From Cereibacter_A sp052244495 (lineage in GTDB: Bacteria > Pseudomonadota > Alphaproteobacteria > Rhodobacterales > Rhodobacteraceae): a stretch of DNA of 64,000 bases. The position numbers and the translations under genes are program-made. Of the stretch, positions 34,969 through 43,551 are shown piece after piece; within the stretch, counting starts at the first letter, position 1; every line of letters begins with the position of its first letter. The stretch lies in assembly GCA_052244495.1 (NCBI GenBank), contig JBQPXH010000001.1. One strand, given 5' to 3'. The notes below the pieces were generated by a model. That model saw nothing but the letters and a program-made list of their open reading frames with translations. It did not search any database and had not been told where the DNA came from.

Positions 34969-36638
34969 GTACTAACCGGCTGATCTACCTTCCGCTCGGA
35001 GGAGCGGGCGAGATCGGGATGAACTGCTACGTCTATGGCTACGGGCCCGAGGGCAAGGAGCGCCTGATCGTCGTGGATCTGGGAGTGACCTTCCCCGACA
35101 TGGACACGACGCCCGGCGTCGATCTCATCATGGCCGACATCTCCTGGCTCGAGGAGCGGCAGGACCGGATCGAGGCGATCTTCATCACCCATGCGCACGA
35201 GGATCACATTGGCGCGCTCGGCCATCTCTGGCCGCGCCTGAAGGCGCCGGTCTATGCCCGCCGCTTCACCGGCACCATCGGCCGGCTGAAGTTCGAGGAG
35301 CATGGCCTGCCGGCCGACCGGATCACCATCGTGGGCGCCCGTCCCGAGGTGGTCGAGGCCGGCCCCTTCGAGGTCCAGTTCGTCCCGGTCTCGCATTCGA
35401 TCCCGGAAAGCTCGGCCCTCGTGATCGACACGCCCGCCGGGCGGATCGTCCATTCGGGCGATTTCAAGCTCGACCGGTCGCCGGTGGTGGGCGAGGCATG
35501 GGCCGACGAGACCTTCCGCGCCATCTCGGCCGAGCGGCCGGTCAAGGCGCTGATGTGCGACTCGACCAACGTCTTCTCTCTTCATCCCGGCCGGTCCGAG
35601 GCGACGCTGGCCGAGCCGCTCCGCACGCTGATCGCCGGTGCGCGGGGCATGGTGGTGGCCACGACCTTCGCCTCGAACGTGGCGCGGCTGAAGACGCTGG
35701 CCGAGGCGGCGGCCGCGGCCGACCGGTCCATCTGCCTGCTCGGCCGCGCGATGCGGCGCATGGTTCAGGCGGCGCAGGAAAGCGGCGTCCTGTCCGGCTT
35801 CCCCGCCGTCGTCAGCCCCGAGGAAGCGGCCGAAATCCCGCGGCAGAACCTCATGCTGATCGTGACAGGCAGCCAGGGCGAGCGCCGGGCGGCCTCGGCG
35901 CAGCTCGCGCGCGGCAAGTACCTCGGGCTCGAGATGAAGGAGGGCGATCTCTTCCTGTTCTCCTCGAAGACGATCCCGGGCAACGAGCGCGGCGTGCTGC
36001 GGGTCGTGAACGCCTTTTCCGAGATGGGCGTCGACGTGATGGACGATGCCGGCGGGCTCTACCATGTGTCGGGCCACGCGAACCGTCCCGATCTCGAGCA
36101 GGTGCACACGCTGCTCTGGCCCGAGATGCTGGTGCCGATGCACGGCGAGCACCGCCACCTGCGCGAACATGCGCGGATCGCCTCGGCCAAGGGGATCACC
36201 TCGGACGTGATCACCAACGGGATGATGGTCGACCTGACGCGCGGGTTGCAGGTCGCCGAATACATCGACACGGGACGCACCTATCTCGACGGCTCGGTGC
36301 TGATCGGCGCACGCGACGGCGTGGTTCGCGACCGGATCCGGATGGCGCTGAACGGCCATGTCCTGACGACCGTGATCCTCGACGAACAGGACGAGCCGCT
36401 GGGCGACGCCTGGGTCGAACTCATGGGCCTGCCGGAGCAGGGCCGGACCGGCAAGGCACTGTCGGAGACGATGGAGGAGGAACTCTCGGACTTCCTCGGT
36501 CGTGCGGGTGCCAAGGTGCTGCGCAACGACGACAAGCTGGATGAGGCCATCCGCAGGCTGGTCCGTCAGGTCTCGATGGAAGAGATCGGCAAGAAGCCGG
36601 AGGTGACCGTCGTCGTGAGCCGTCTGATGGAAGGCTGA
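34965..36638 (+). CDS. rnj: ribonuclease J
   Basis: RNase J, 557 residues, a metallo-beta-lactamase/beta-CASP nuclease with 5'-exo- and endonucleolytic activity in RNA processing. The zinc motif is HAHEDHIGAL (usual form HxHxDH). VSHSIPES, HSGDFKLD and the beta-CASP residues GSQGER and SGHANRPDL are present. The C-terminal dimerisation domain ends at VVSRLMEG. ATG 34965 overlaps the coaX stop. A strong hairpin follows 26 bp after the stop. Confidence 0.95.
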   Translation: MSTNRLIYLPLGGAGEIGMNCYVYGYGPEGKERLIVVDLGVTFPDMDTTPGVDLIMADISWLEERQDRIEAIFITHAHEDHIGALGHLWPRLKAPVYARRFTGTIGRLKFEEHGLPADRITIVGARPEVVEAGPFEVQFVPVSHSIPESSALVIDTPAGRIVHSGDFKLDRSPVVGEAWADETFRAISAERPVKALMCDSTNVFSLHPGRSEATLAEPLRTLIAGARGMVVATTFASNVARLKTLAEAAAAADRSICLLGRAMRRMVQAAQESGVLSGFPAVVSPEEAAEIPRQNLMLIVTGSQGERRAASAQLARGKYLGLEMKEGDLFLFSSKTIPGNERGVLRVVNAFSEMGVDVMDDAGGLYHVSGHANRPDLEQVHTLLWPEMLVPMHGEHRHLREHARIASAKGITSDVITNGMMVDLTRGLQVAEYIDTGRTYLDGSVLIGARDGVVRDRIRMALNGHVLTTVILDEQDEPLGDAWVELMGLPEQGRTGKALSETMEEELSDFLGRAGAKVLRNDDKLDEAIRRLVRQVSMEEIGKKPEVTVVVSRLMEG

Positions 36639-36663
36639 CATCGGTCGCCACATTCAAGGCAAG

Positions 36664-36688
36664 AGAGGCCGGCGATCCGCCGGCCTCT
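36664..36688 (+). terminator. strong hairpin after rnj
   Basis: AGAGGCCGGCG and CGCCGGCCTCT form an 11-bp perfect stem with a 3-nt loop (ATC), 26 bp after the rnj stop and 17 bp before the convergent lipoprotein gene. No run of T follows; its symmetry fits a bidirectional terminator closing the nuo-birA-coaX-rnj transcript. Confidence 0.75.
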
Positions 36689-36705
36689 GCACTTCTGGGC
36701 AGGGG

Positions 36706-36870
36706 TCAGTCGACGAGCGTGCCGGCGGCACCTCCGACCAGCGCACCCGGCGGGCCGGCGACGACGGCCCCGCCCACCGCGCCGGTGGCGGCGCGCTCGG
36801 TGTCATTGTCGCCGCAGGCGGCGAGCATCAGGAGGCCCGCGAGGGGCAGGACGGACGTCAGGCGGATCAT
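36706..36870 (-). CDS. small glycine/alanine-rich lipoprotein
   Basis: A 54-residue protein beginning MIRLTSVLPLAGLLMLAACG, a lipoprotein signal with the Cys at residue 19. The mature part has DNDTERAATGAVGGAVVAG and a Gly/Ala-rich helix resembling the glycine-zipper of small envelope lipoproteins. The start at 36870 is preceded by AAGAAAGGTG. Outer-membrane or stress-related lipoproteins of this size are common; no specific function is assigned. Confidence 0.75.
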   Translation of the reverse strand: MIRLTSVLPLAGLLMLAACGDNDTERAATGAVGGAVVAGPPGALVGGAAGTLVD

Positions 36871-37136
36871 GGCAGCACCTTTCTTGGCGTGAGGATGAAC
36901 CTCAACGCGCAAAGTGCCTTTTTCGTTTCCTCGGCCCGTGCGGAGCAACTCGGCGAACCCGTGTCGCTTCCGGGTGGAGAAGACGGCAGGGCCGCCCCAG
37001 AGCCGCGAGGCGGCCGAGGCGCCAAGCCCCGGTCGCAGCATGACCTGAGGCAGCCGTCGCAATGGCTTCAGGATCCGGCCGGAGGAACCTTCGGAAGAGG
37101 CTGCGGCGATGCGGACCGCAGGTTACGCCGCCGGGC

Positions 37137-38636
37137 TCAGGATCCGCCCTGCTCGGCCAGCGCCTCTTCGGTCGCGTCCTCGTCCTCTGCGGACTGAAGG
37201 GCCGGGATGCGGAAGCTTCGCAGCAGGAAGTCCGGGACATGATCGCCCATGCCCACGACCCGATCCTCTCGGCGGTCGCGGTCGCGGTCCCTGCGGTTGC
37301 GGTCGTCGCGGCGCTCTTCCCGCCGCGGGCTGCGCTCCTCGCGCGGCTCCGGCGCGGCGGGCTCGACGGCCTCGACACGCGGCGGCTCCTCGCGGCGGTC
37401 GCGGTCTCGTCCCCGGCGCTTGCGGTCGCCGCGCTCGCCGCGCGGGCTCTCGCGGTCCGGGCGGTCGGGCCTGTCCTCGAGGCTGAAGCCTTCGGGCATC
37501 TCGCCCCGCGGGATCGGCTGCTTCACAAGGCTTTCGATCGCGATCACATGCTTTTCGTCCGAGGGCACGGCGATCGTGTAGGCCTTGCCCTTGCGACCCG
37601 CGCGGCCGGTCCGGCCGATGCGGTGGACATAATCCTCGGGGTGGGTGGGCACGTCGAAGTTGAACACGTGGCTCACCGCCGGAATGTCGAGCCCGCGCGC
37701 CGCCACGTCCGAGGCCACGAGCAGGTGCAGCGTGCCGTCGCGGAAACCGTCGAGCGTCTTCGTGCGCTGCGACTGGTCGAGGTCGCCATGGATCGGTGAG
37801 GCATTGAAACCATGCTGCTTCAGCGATTTGGCCACCACGTCCACGTCCATCTTCCGGTTGCAGAAGATGATCGCGTTGGTGCAGGCCTCGCCCTCGGCGC
37901 GGATCAGCGCACGCAGGACGGCGCGCTTGTCGGCGAAGCTGCGCTCCTTCCGGGTGGGGGTGATCTGGATGAGCTTCTGCTCGATCGTCTCGGAGGTCGT
38001 GGCCTGCCGCGCCACCTCGATTTTCACCGCGCCGGTGAGGAAGGTGTTGGTGATGCGCTCGATCTCGGGCGCCATGGTGGCCGAGTAGAACAGCGTCTGG
38101 CGCGTGAAGGGCGTCAGCGAGAAGATCCGCTCGATATCCGGGATGAAGCCCATGTCGAGCATCCGGTCGGCTTCATCCACCACCATGATCTGCACGCCGG
38201 TCAGAAGGAGCTTGCCGCGCTCGAAATGGTCGAGGAGCCGGCCGGGGGTGGCGATCAGCACGTCCACGCCGCGATCGATCAGCTTGTCCTGCTCGGTGAA
38301 GGAGACGCCGCCGATCAGCAGCGCCTTCGAGAGCTTGGAGTGCTTGGCGTAGATGTCGAAGTTCTCGGCCACCTGGGCCGCCAGTTCGCGCGTCGGGCAG
38401 AGCACGAGGCTGCGCGGCATGCGCGCGCGGGCACGGCCCTTGCCGAGGATCGTGATCATCGGCAGCGTGAAGCTTGCGGTCTTGCCGGTGCCGGTCTGCG
38501 CGATGCCCAGCACGTCCTTGCCTTCGAGCGCATGCGGTATGGCCTGCGCCTGGATCGGAGTGGGCGTTTCGTAGCCGGCTTCCTGCACGGCCTTCAGCAC
38601 GCGGGGATCCAGCGCGAGGTCGGAAAACTTGGTCAT
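37137..38636 (-). CDS. DEAD-box ATP-dependent RNA helicase (RhlE-like)
   Basis: A 499-residue DEAD-box helicase. The Q motif (YETPTPIQAQAIP), Walker A AQTGTGKT, PTRELA, VVDEADRMLDMG, SAT, and HRIGRTGRAGR are all present in order. After about residue 385 a long Arg/Asp/Glu-rich tail of RDRDRR and REERR repeats probably binds RNA or scaffolds ribonucleases; the last 40 residues are less charged. The second of two ATGs (38636) is chosen for its spacing from ACAGG. Likely roles are ribosome assembly or mRNA decay. RNase J lies close by but on the other strand. Confidence 0.93.
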   Translation of the reverse strand: MTKFSDLALDPRVLKAVQEAGYETPTPIQAQAIPHALEGKDVLGIAQTGTGKTASFTLPMITILGKGRARARMPRSLVLCPTRELAAQVAENFDIYAKHSKLSKALLIGGVSFTEQDKLIDRGVDVLIATPGRLLDHFERGKLLLTGVQIMVVDEADRMLDMGFIPDIERIFSLTPFTRQTLFYSATMAPEIERITNTFLTGAVKIEVARQATTSETIEQKLIQITPTRKERSFADKRAVLRALIRAEGEACTNAIIFCNRKMDVDVVAKSLKQHGFNASPIHGDLDQSQRTKTLDGFRDGTLHLLVASDVAARGLDIPAVSHVFNFDVPTHPEDYVHRIGRTGRAGRKGKAYTIAVPSDEKHVIAIESLVKQPIPRGEMPEGFSLEDRPDRPDRESPRGERGDRKRRGRDRDRREEPPRVEAVEPAAPEPREERSPRREERRDDRNRRDRDRDRREDRVVGMGDHVPDFLLRSFRIPALQSAEDEDATEEALAEQGGS

Positions 38637-38758
38637 TAGCATCCTGTCAATGCGGTATCGGACCGCATGGTACTCAAGGGGACGCTGATGGTCCGGGCGT
38701 CCCGGCGTCTTTCGGCCCTCATGGCCTCCGCGCGCCTTAGCCCAAATCCACCACGCGG

Positions 38759-39520
38759 TCAAGGTTCGGGCTTCGTTTCCTTCTCCTCCGGGGGCGGAAG
38801 AGGGTCTTTTGACTTGCCGCGGCGCGACCGGCGGGCGCTCAACTCCTGCCGCATGCTTTCGAGCCGGCGGAAGAGCGTGCCGGGATCGTGGTTCAGCCTG
38901 TCGAGGAGCGCGAGCGCGATCGGTCCTGCGACCGGCACCTCCTCGGCCTCGAGCCAGAGGGGCGCGAGAAGGTTCACGTCGAGCCCGCCAGTCGCCATGG
39001 AAAAGCCCGGCAGGCCCATCGGCAGGGCGACACGCGCCCGGCGGCCGAGGGGGAAGGGCCGGTCGGGCGGCAGGCCCGAATAGGTCCGCTCGGTCTCGTA
39101 GAGCTTCATGAGCCCGAAGAGCACACCCATCTGCACGCCGAGCCGGCGCTCGCCCTCGTTGGCGCCGTGGTCGCCGAAGGTGATGAGCGAGGACACGAGC
39201 CAGCGCGTCGGAAGCTCGGCCAGCAGGGCCGGGCCCTGCTCGATCCAGATCCGGCGGAACAGCCGGGCCGTGCCCTCGGGCTGGCGGCTTTTCCTCAGAT
39301 GGGCGATGCAAAGCGCGTTCAGGAAGGCCAGTTCGCTGAGACCCGTTGTCTCGCGCGCGACATCGGCCCGCTTCACCGCATGGGTCGAGGCACCCGGACC
39401 GGGCGCCGGAACCTCGGGCGCCGGACGGCTGGCGAGGAGGGCAAGATCCGCCTCGAACGGCAGGCTCTCTCCCGCGGCGAAGTCGAGCGGCGCGCGCCGG
39501 CGGCGCCATCGGCCGATCAC
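38759..39520 (-). CDS. hypothetical protein downstream of prfC
   Basis: A soluble, Arg-rich protein of about 253 residues if it starts at GTG 39520; the frame stays open further upstream into the prfC 3' end, so the start is uncertain. No signal peptide. The central helical part (LSELAFLNALCIAHLRKSRQ ..., ALLAELPTRWLVSSLITFGD) suggests a helical bundle, and the C-terminus is a charged tail ending EEKETKPEP. It is 35 bp after prfC and probably co-transcribed. I do not recognise a family. Confidence 0.6.
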   Translation of the reverse strand: MIGRWRRRRAPLDFAAGESLPFEADLALLASRPAPEVPAPGPGASTHAVKRADVARETTGLSELAFLNALCIAHLRKSRQPEGTARLFRRIWIEQGPALLAELPTRWLVSSLITFGDHGANEGERRLGVQMGVLFGLMKLYETERTYSGLPPDRPFPLGRRARVALPMGLPGFSMATGGLDVNLLAPLWLEAEEVPVAGPIALALLDRLNHDPGTLFRRLESMRQELSARRSRRGKSKDPLPPPEEKETKPEP

Positions 39521-39555
39521 CTCGCCGGCACCGCCGCTCCAGATCGGGCCCCCCG

Positions 39556-41160
39556 TCAGACCATCATCTCCTTTGTCGCCGTAAGACGCACCTCCGGATA
39601 GTCGCGGCTCACCCGGTCGATGTCCCATTGCAGCCGCGTGAGATAGACGAGGTCGCCGTCGTGGTCATGGGCGATGTGGCCCTTGTTCACGTTGACGAAT
39701 TTCTCGACCTCGGCCTTCGGGCCCGACACCCAGCGCGCCGAGGTGAACTGCGAGCCCTCGAAGCGGACGGGCAGCGAATATTCCAGCTCGATCCGGCTTG
39801 CGAGCACATCGAATTGCAGCGCGCCCACCACGCCCACGATGAAGCCCGAGCCGATCATCGGCTTGAAGACCTTGGCGGCGCCTTCCTCGGCGAACTGCAT
39901 CAGCGCCTTTTCCAGATGCTTGGCCTTCATCGGATCGCCCGCCCGCACGCCCTGCAGAAGCTCGGGCGCGAAGGAGGGGATGCCGGTGAAGCGCAGCGCC
40001 TCGCCTTCGGTCAGCGCGTCGCCGATGCGAAGCTGGCCGTGGTTGGGGATGCCGATGATGTCGCCCGCCCAGGCCTCCTCGGCGAGTTCGCGGTCGGCGG
40101 CGAGGAACAGGACCGGGCTCGTCACCGCCATGGGCTTCTTCGAGCGGACGTGCAGAAGCTTCATCCCCCGCTCGAAATGGCCCGAGGCGAGGCGGACGAA
40201 GGCCACGCGGTCGCGGTGCTTGGGGTCCATGTTGGCCTGCACCTTGAAGACGAAGCCCGTCACCGGCGTCTCCTCGGGCGCGATGCCGCGCTCGGCCGCC
40301 TTCTGGATCTGCGGCTCGGGGCCGAACTCGCCCATGCCGGTCATCAGCTCCTTCACGCCGAAGGAGTTGATCGCAGAGCCGAACCAGATCGGCGTCAGAT
40401 GCCCCTCTAGGAAGCTCTGCCGGTCGAAGGCGGGCAGAAGCTCGCGCGCCATCTCGAGGTCCTCGCGCAGCTTGGCGAGCTGCTCCGCCGGGACATGCTG
40501 GGCGAGCTTCGGATCGTCGAGCCCCTCGATCTTGATCGACTCCGCCACGCGGTTGCGGTCGGCGCGGTCCATCAGCTCCAACCGGTCGTGCAGGATGTCG
40601 TAGCAGCCGAGGAACTCGCGCCCCATGCCGATGGGCCAGGAGGCGGGGGCCACGTCGATGGCGAGGTTGGACTGGATCTCGTCGATGATCTCGAATGTGT
40701 CGCGGCTTTCCCGGTCCATCTTGTTGCAGAAGGTCAGGATCGGCAGGTCGCGCAGGCGGCAGACCTCGAAGAGCTTGCGCGTCTGGCTTTCCACGCCCTT
40801 CGCGCCGTCGATCACCATGATGGCCGCATCGACCGCCGTGAGCGTGCGGTAGGTGTCCTCGGAGAAGTCCGAGTGGCCGGGCGTGTCCACCAGATTGAAG
40901 CGCCACCGGCTGAAGTCGAAGCTCATGGCCGAGGCCGAGACCGAGATCCCGCGCTCCTTTTCCAGCGCCATGAAGTCCGAGCGCGTGCGCCGCGCCTCGC
41001 CCTTGGCGCGGACCTGCCCCGCCATCTGGATCGCGCCGCCGAAGAGCAGGAACTTCTCGGTCAGAGTCGTCTTGCCGGCGTCCGGATGCGAGATGATCGC
41101 GAAGGTCCGGCGTCGGGCGATTTCGGGGGGCAGGGCGGGGCGGTTCGACTGGTCCAGCAT
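39556..41160 (-). CDS. prfC: peptide chain release factor 3
   Basis: RF3, 534 residues, a translational GTPase that releases RF1/RF2 from the ribosome after termination. The G1 motif is HPDAGKTTLTEK, G2 region RGISVSASAM, G3 DTPGHSDFSEDTYR and G4 NKMDRE. The start ATG 41160 gives MLDQSNRPALPPEIARRRTF; a longer frame exists upstream but lacks homology-like sequence. There is no obvious Shine-Dalgarno sequence. Confidence 0.95.
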   Translation of the reverse strand: MLDQSNRPALPPEIARRRTFAIISHPDAGKTTLTEKFLLFGGAIQMAGQVRAKGEARRTRSDFMALEKERGISVSASAMSFDFSRWRFNLVDTPGHSDFSEDTYRTLTAVDAAIMVIDGAKGVESQTRKLFEVCRLRDLPILTFCNKMDRESRDTFEIIDEIQSNLAIDVAPASWPIGMGREFLGCYDILHDRLELMDRADRNRVAESIKIEGLDDPKLAQHVPAEQLAKLREDLEMARELLPAFDRQSFLEGHLTPIWFGSAINSFGVKELMTGMGEFGPEPQIQKAAERGIAPEETPVTGFVFKVQANMDPKHRDRVAFVRLASGHFERGMKLLHVRSKKPMAVTSPVLFLAADRELAEEAWAGDIIGIPNHGQLRIGDALTEGEALRFTGIPSFAPELLQGVRAGDPMKAKHLEKALMQFAEEGAAKVFKPMIGSGFIVGVVGALQFDVLASRIELEYSLPVRFEGSQFTSARWVSGPKAEVEKFVNVNKGHIAHDHDGDLVYLTRLQWDIDRVSRDYPEVRLTATKEMMV

Positions 41161-41290
41161 GGGCCGCGATATAGCCTGTGCCCCGCGTCTTGGAAAGCGC
41201 GTCCTCGGACCCGTGCTGTCGCAGTCGTTGCATGCCCTCCTGCACGGGAAGGGGACGGCCCGGCCCGGAGGCGAGGCCACTGAGGGTCGG

Positions 41291-42319
41291 TCAGAGGCCG
41301 CCGTCGCGGCGCAAGGGCGGCGTTCCGATGCGGTCGATGAGCTGACGCGAGGCTTCGGTGCCCACATGCTGATGCTGCGAGAGGTTGGGAAAGCGGGCCT
41401 TCACCTCCTCGGCGAGATCGGTCGGCAGGCGCGAGACCGTCGCCTCGTTCACCATCAGGCTCTCGGCGGGCACGCCCTCGGCATAGACGATCTCGTGCCG
41501 GTCGAAGACGAGCGAGAAATAGTCGATGAAACCGCCCTCGCGCAGGTAGACGCTGTCGCCGTTGACGAGGTGACGCGCCTGCACGAGGACCTCGGCCGTC
41601 GGCAGTTCCTCGCGCCTGCGGCGATAGTAGAGAAAGATGCGGTGGTGCTGGCTGACGACGAGATCGCCCATGTTGCCGAGCACGTCGCGCGTGATCACGA
41701 CCGGCGCGAAGGCCCCGACCGCGCGCAGAGTCGCATTTCCGATCCAGCGGATCGGCTGTGCGCCATGATCCCGGGTGAGAACGCGGTCGCCGCAGCGCAG
41801 GCTCTCGATCGGGCGCTGGCTGCCGTCGGCCATCGAGATCATCGTGCCATGGGCGAAGGAGACGCAGAGCAGATCGGCCAGCGCCTCGGGCTCGGGCGCG
41901 TCCTCGATCTTGACCAGCATGTATTCGATCCGGGCGCCGAGCGGGGCGAGGGGCAGCACGTGCAGCCCCGCACTTCCCACGCGAACCAGCAGCAGTTCCA
42001 CCGAGTCACCGTCGGGTGTCATCAGCCGGTAGCGGCAGGCGAGCAGCACCTCTTCGCCCGCATGCCCGACGTCCGAGGCCTCCGCCACTTCCAGCCCGCC
42101 CGCGGCCGAGGGCACGACCTCGAGCCGCAGCGGCCGGGCCATGGCGTCGAGCTCGTAGCTGTCGCCGAGACACACCTGGTCGGGACCCCCGAGGCCGTCA
42201 TGCAGGTTGGCCCCCGAGCTCACGAAGATGTCCTCGGCCCGGAAGAGCTGGACGGCGCGGCCGGGCAACGAGGCGCTGAGGGGTGCTTCGGCCATGAGGT
42301 GCGGGCTGATCCTCGTCAT
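41291..42319 (-). CDS. Hint-domain (intein/hedgehog-like) protein
   Basis: About 342 residues with a Hint fold in the middle: CVSFAHGTMISMADGSQRPI, then LRCGDRVLTRDHGAQPIRWIG, then LVVSQHHRIFL and a later YFSLVFDRHEIVYAEGVPAESL. This is the Hint_2-type arrangement common in Rhodobacterales surface or secreted proteins. The N-terminal 150 residues show no signal peptide or known domain. The Cys before SFAHGT could act as the autoprocessing nucleophile, but the C-terminal Asn needed for splicing is not evident. Start among 42364 (TTG), 42319 and 42295 is uncertain. Confidence 0.8.
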   Translation of the reverse strand: MTRISPHLMAEAPLSASLPGRAVQLFRAEDIFVSSGANLHDGLGGPDQVCLGDSYELDAMARPLRLEVVPSAAGGLEVAEASDVGHAGEEVLLACRYRLMTPDGDSVELLLVRVGSAGLHVLPLAPLGARIEYMLVKIEDAPEPEALADLLCVSFAHGTMISMADGSQRPIESLRCGDRVLTRDHGAQPIRWIGNATLRAVGAFAPVVITRDVLGNMGDLVVSQHHRIFLYYRRRREELPTAEVLVQARHLVNGDSVYLREGGFIDYFSLVFDRHEIVYAEGVPAESLMVNEATVSRLPTDLAEEVKARFPNLSQHQHVGTEASRQLIDRIGTPPLRRDGGL

Positions 42320-42530
42320 TGGGCATGTGTGCGGAAAAGATGTGTCCGCGAAGGCTCCAAACAAGCACGAACGCGGTTAGCAAATCGTTCCAGAGGGGTC
42401 AATCTGTCCGGATGGCAAGGGTTTGCCGGTCGTCGGCCCGTTTTGCCCCGGCCGCGCCGCCGGCCGGGACGGGTTTCCGGCAACGCGCATGGCTGCTAAT
42501 GCGGTCTGCAGCATGCAGAGGAGAGATGCA

Positions 42531-43310
42531 ATGGATCTGGGTATCCGTGGCCGCCGGGCGCTGGTCTGCGCCTCGTCGAAGGGCCTGGGTCTCGGCTGCG
42601 CGTCGGCGCTGGCCGAGGCCGGGGTCGATCTGGTGATGAATGCGCGGGGTGCGGAGGCGCTGGACGCCGCGGCCGAGGATCTGCGCAGGCGCCACGGCAC
42701 GCGCATCACCACCGTCGTCGCCGACATCGTCTCGGAGGAGGGACGCGCCCGCGTGCTGGAAGCCGCCGGTGAGGTCGACATCCTCGTGACCAACGCGGGC
42801 GGGCCGCCGCCCGGCCTGTGGTCGGACTGGTCGCGAGACGACTTCATCCGGGCACTCGACGCCAACATGCTGACGCCCATCGCGCTCATGACCGCCTTGC
42901 TGCCGGGGATGATCGAGCGCGGCTGGGGCCGGGTGGTCAACATCACCTCGCAGTCGGTGCGGGCGCCGATCCCTGCGCTCGGCCTCTCCAACTCGGCGCG
43001 CGCGGGACTGACGGGCTACGTCGCGGGCACGTCCCGGCAGGTGGCGCAGCACGGCGTCTGCATCAACAACCTGCTGCCGGGCATCCACGATACCGACCGG
43101 GCCGAGGCGCTCGACCGGGGCGTGATGGAGGCACAGGGCATCGGCCGCGACGCGGCGCGCGCGCAGCGCGAGGCGACGATCCCGACCCGCCGCTACGGCC
43201 GTCCGGAGGACTTCGGCGCGGCCTGCGCCTTCCTCTGCTCGGAGCAGGCGCGCTTCATCGTCGGGCAGAACCTGCTGGTGGACGGCGGCGGGACCAACCT
43301 CACGGTCTGA
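42531..43310 (+). CDS. short-chain dehydrogenase/reductase
   Basis: An SDR of 259 residues. The cofactor loop is A-S-S-K-G-L-G-L-G near residue 14 (TGxxxGxG type with Ser-Lys), NAGGPPPG replaces the usual NAG, and the active-site Ser-Tyr-Lys region is altered: SQSVRAPIPALGLSNSARAG has Ser and Asn-Ser in place of the usual Tyr-x3-Lys. This pattern is known for the '3-oxoacyl reductase-like' SDRs with a GGPPPG motif; activity may therefore differ. The start follows AGAGGAGAG. Substrate unknown. Confidence 0.85.
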   Translation: MDLGIRGRRALVCASSKGLGLGCASALAEAGVDLVMNARGAEALDAAAEDLRRRHGTRITTVVADIVSEEGRARVLEAAGEVDILVTNAGGPPPGLWSDWSRDDFIRALDANMLTPIALMTALLPGMIERGWGRVVNITSQSVRAPIPALGLSNSARAGLTGYVAGTSRQVAQHGVCINNLLPGIHDTDRAEALDRGVMEAQGIGRDAARAQREATIPTRRYGRPEDFGAACAFLCSEQARFIVGQNLLVDGGGTNLTV

Positions 43311-43411
43311 GCCCGCAATCGCCAAAGCCCCGGGGAACGGGCCCGCCCGGATGGAAGTCCGTGGTCGCGGCGGGTGCTGTCCGCCTCGGATCCCCCGCTC
43401 GGCAGGACGTG

Positions 43412-43432
43412 CGGAAAAGCGGGCCTTTTCCG
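43412..43432 (+). terminator. hairpin downstream of the SDR gene
   Basis: CGGAAAAG-CGGGC-CTTTTCCG is a perfect 8-bp stem with a 5-nt loop and T-run in the 3' arm, about 100 bp after the SDR stop and 120 bp before the ABC ATPase. The remaining 43311-43551 shows no gene. Confidence 0.5.
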
Positions 43433-43551
43433 AAGGGCGAGCGGCGGCGAGTGCCCATGCGGTGCCGTGGGCGATTGCCGGGCAGGATCTCCGGCTTGAA
43501 TCCGGCGACGAAAGCGGCCAGAAGTGCCTGATAGAAACAGTCGGATAGAGC

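Noticed and set aside
36889..37799. Plus-strand frames at 36889-37197 and 37062-37799
   Set aside because: They mirror the repetitive Arg/Asp tail of the helicase on the other strand and look like shadows.
37137..39509. 290-codon N-terminal extension of the DEAD-box frame
   Set aside because: It is antisense-like sequence through the neighbouring hypothetical gene; the Q motif and helicase core start shortly after ATG 38636.
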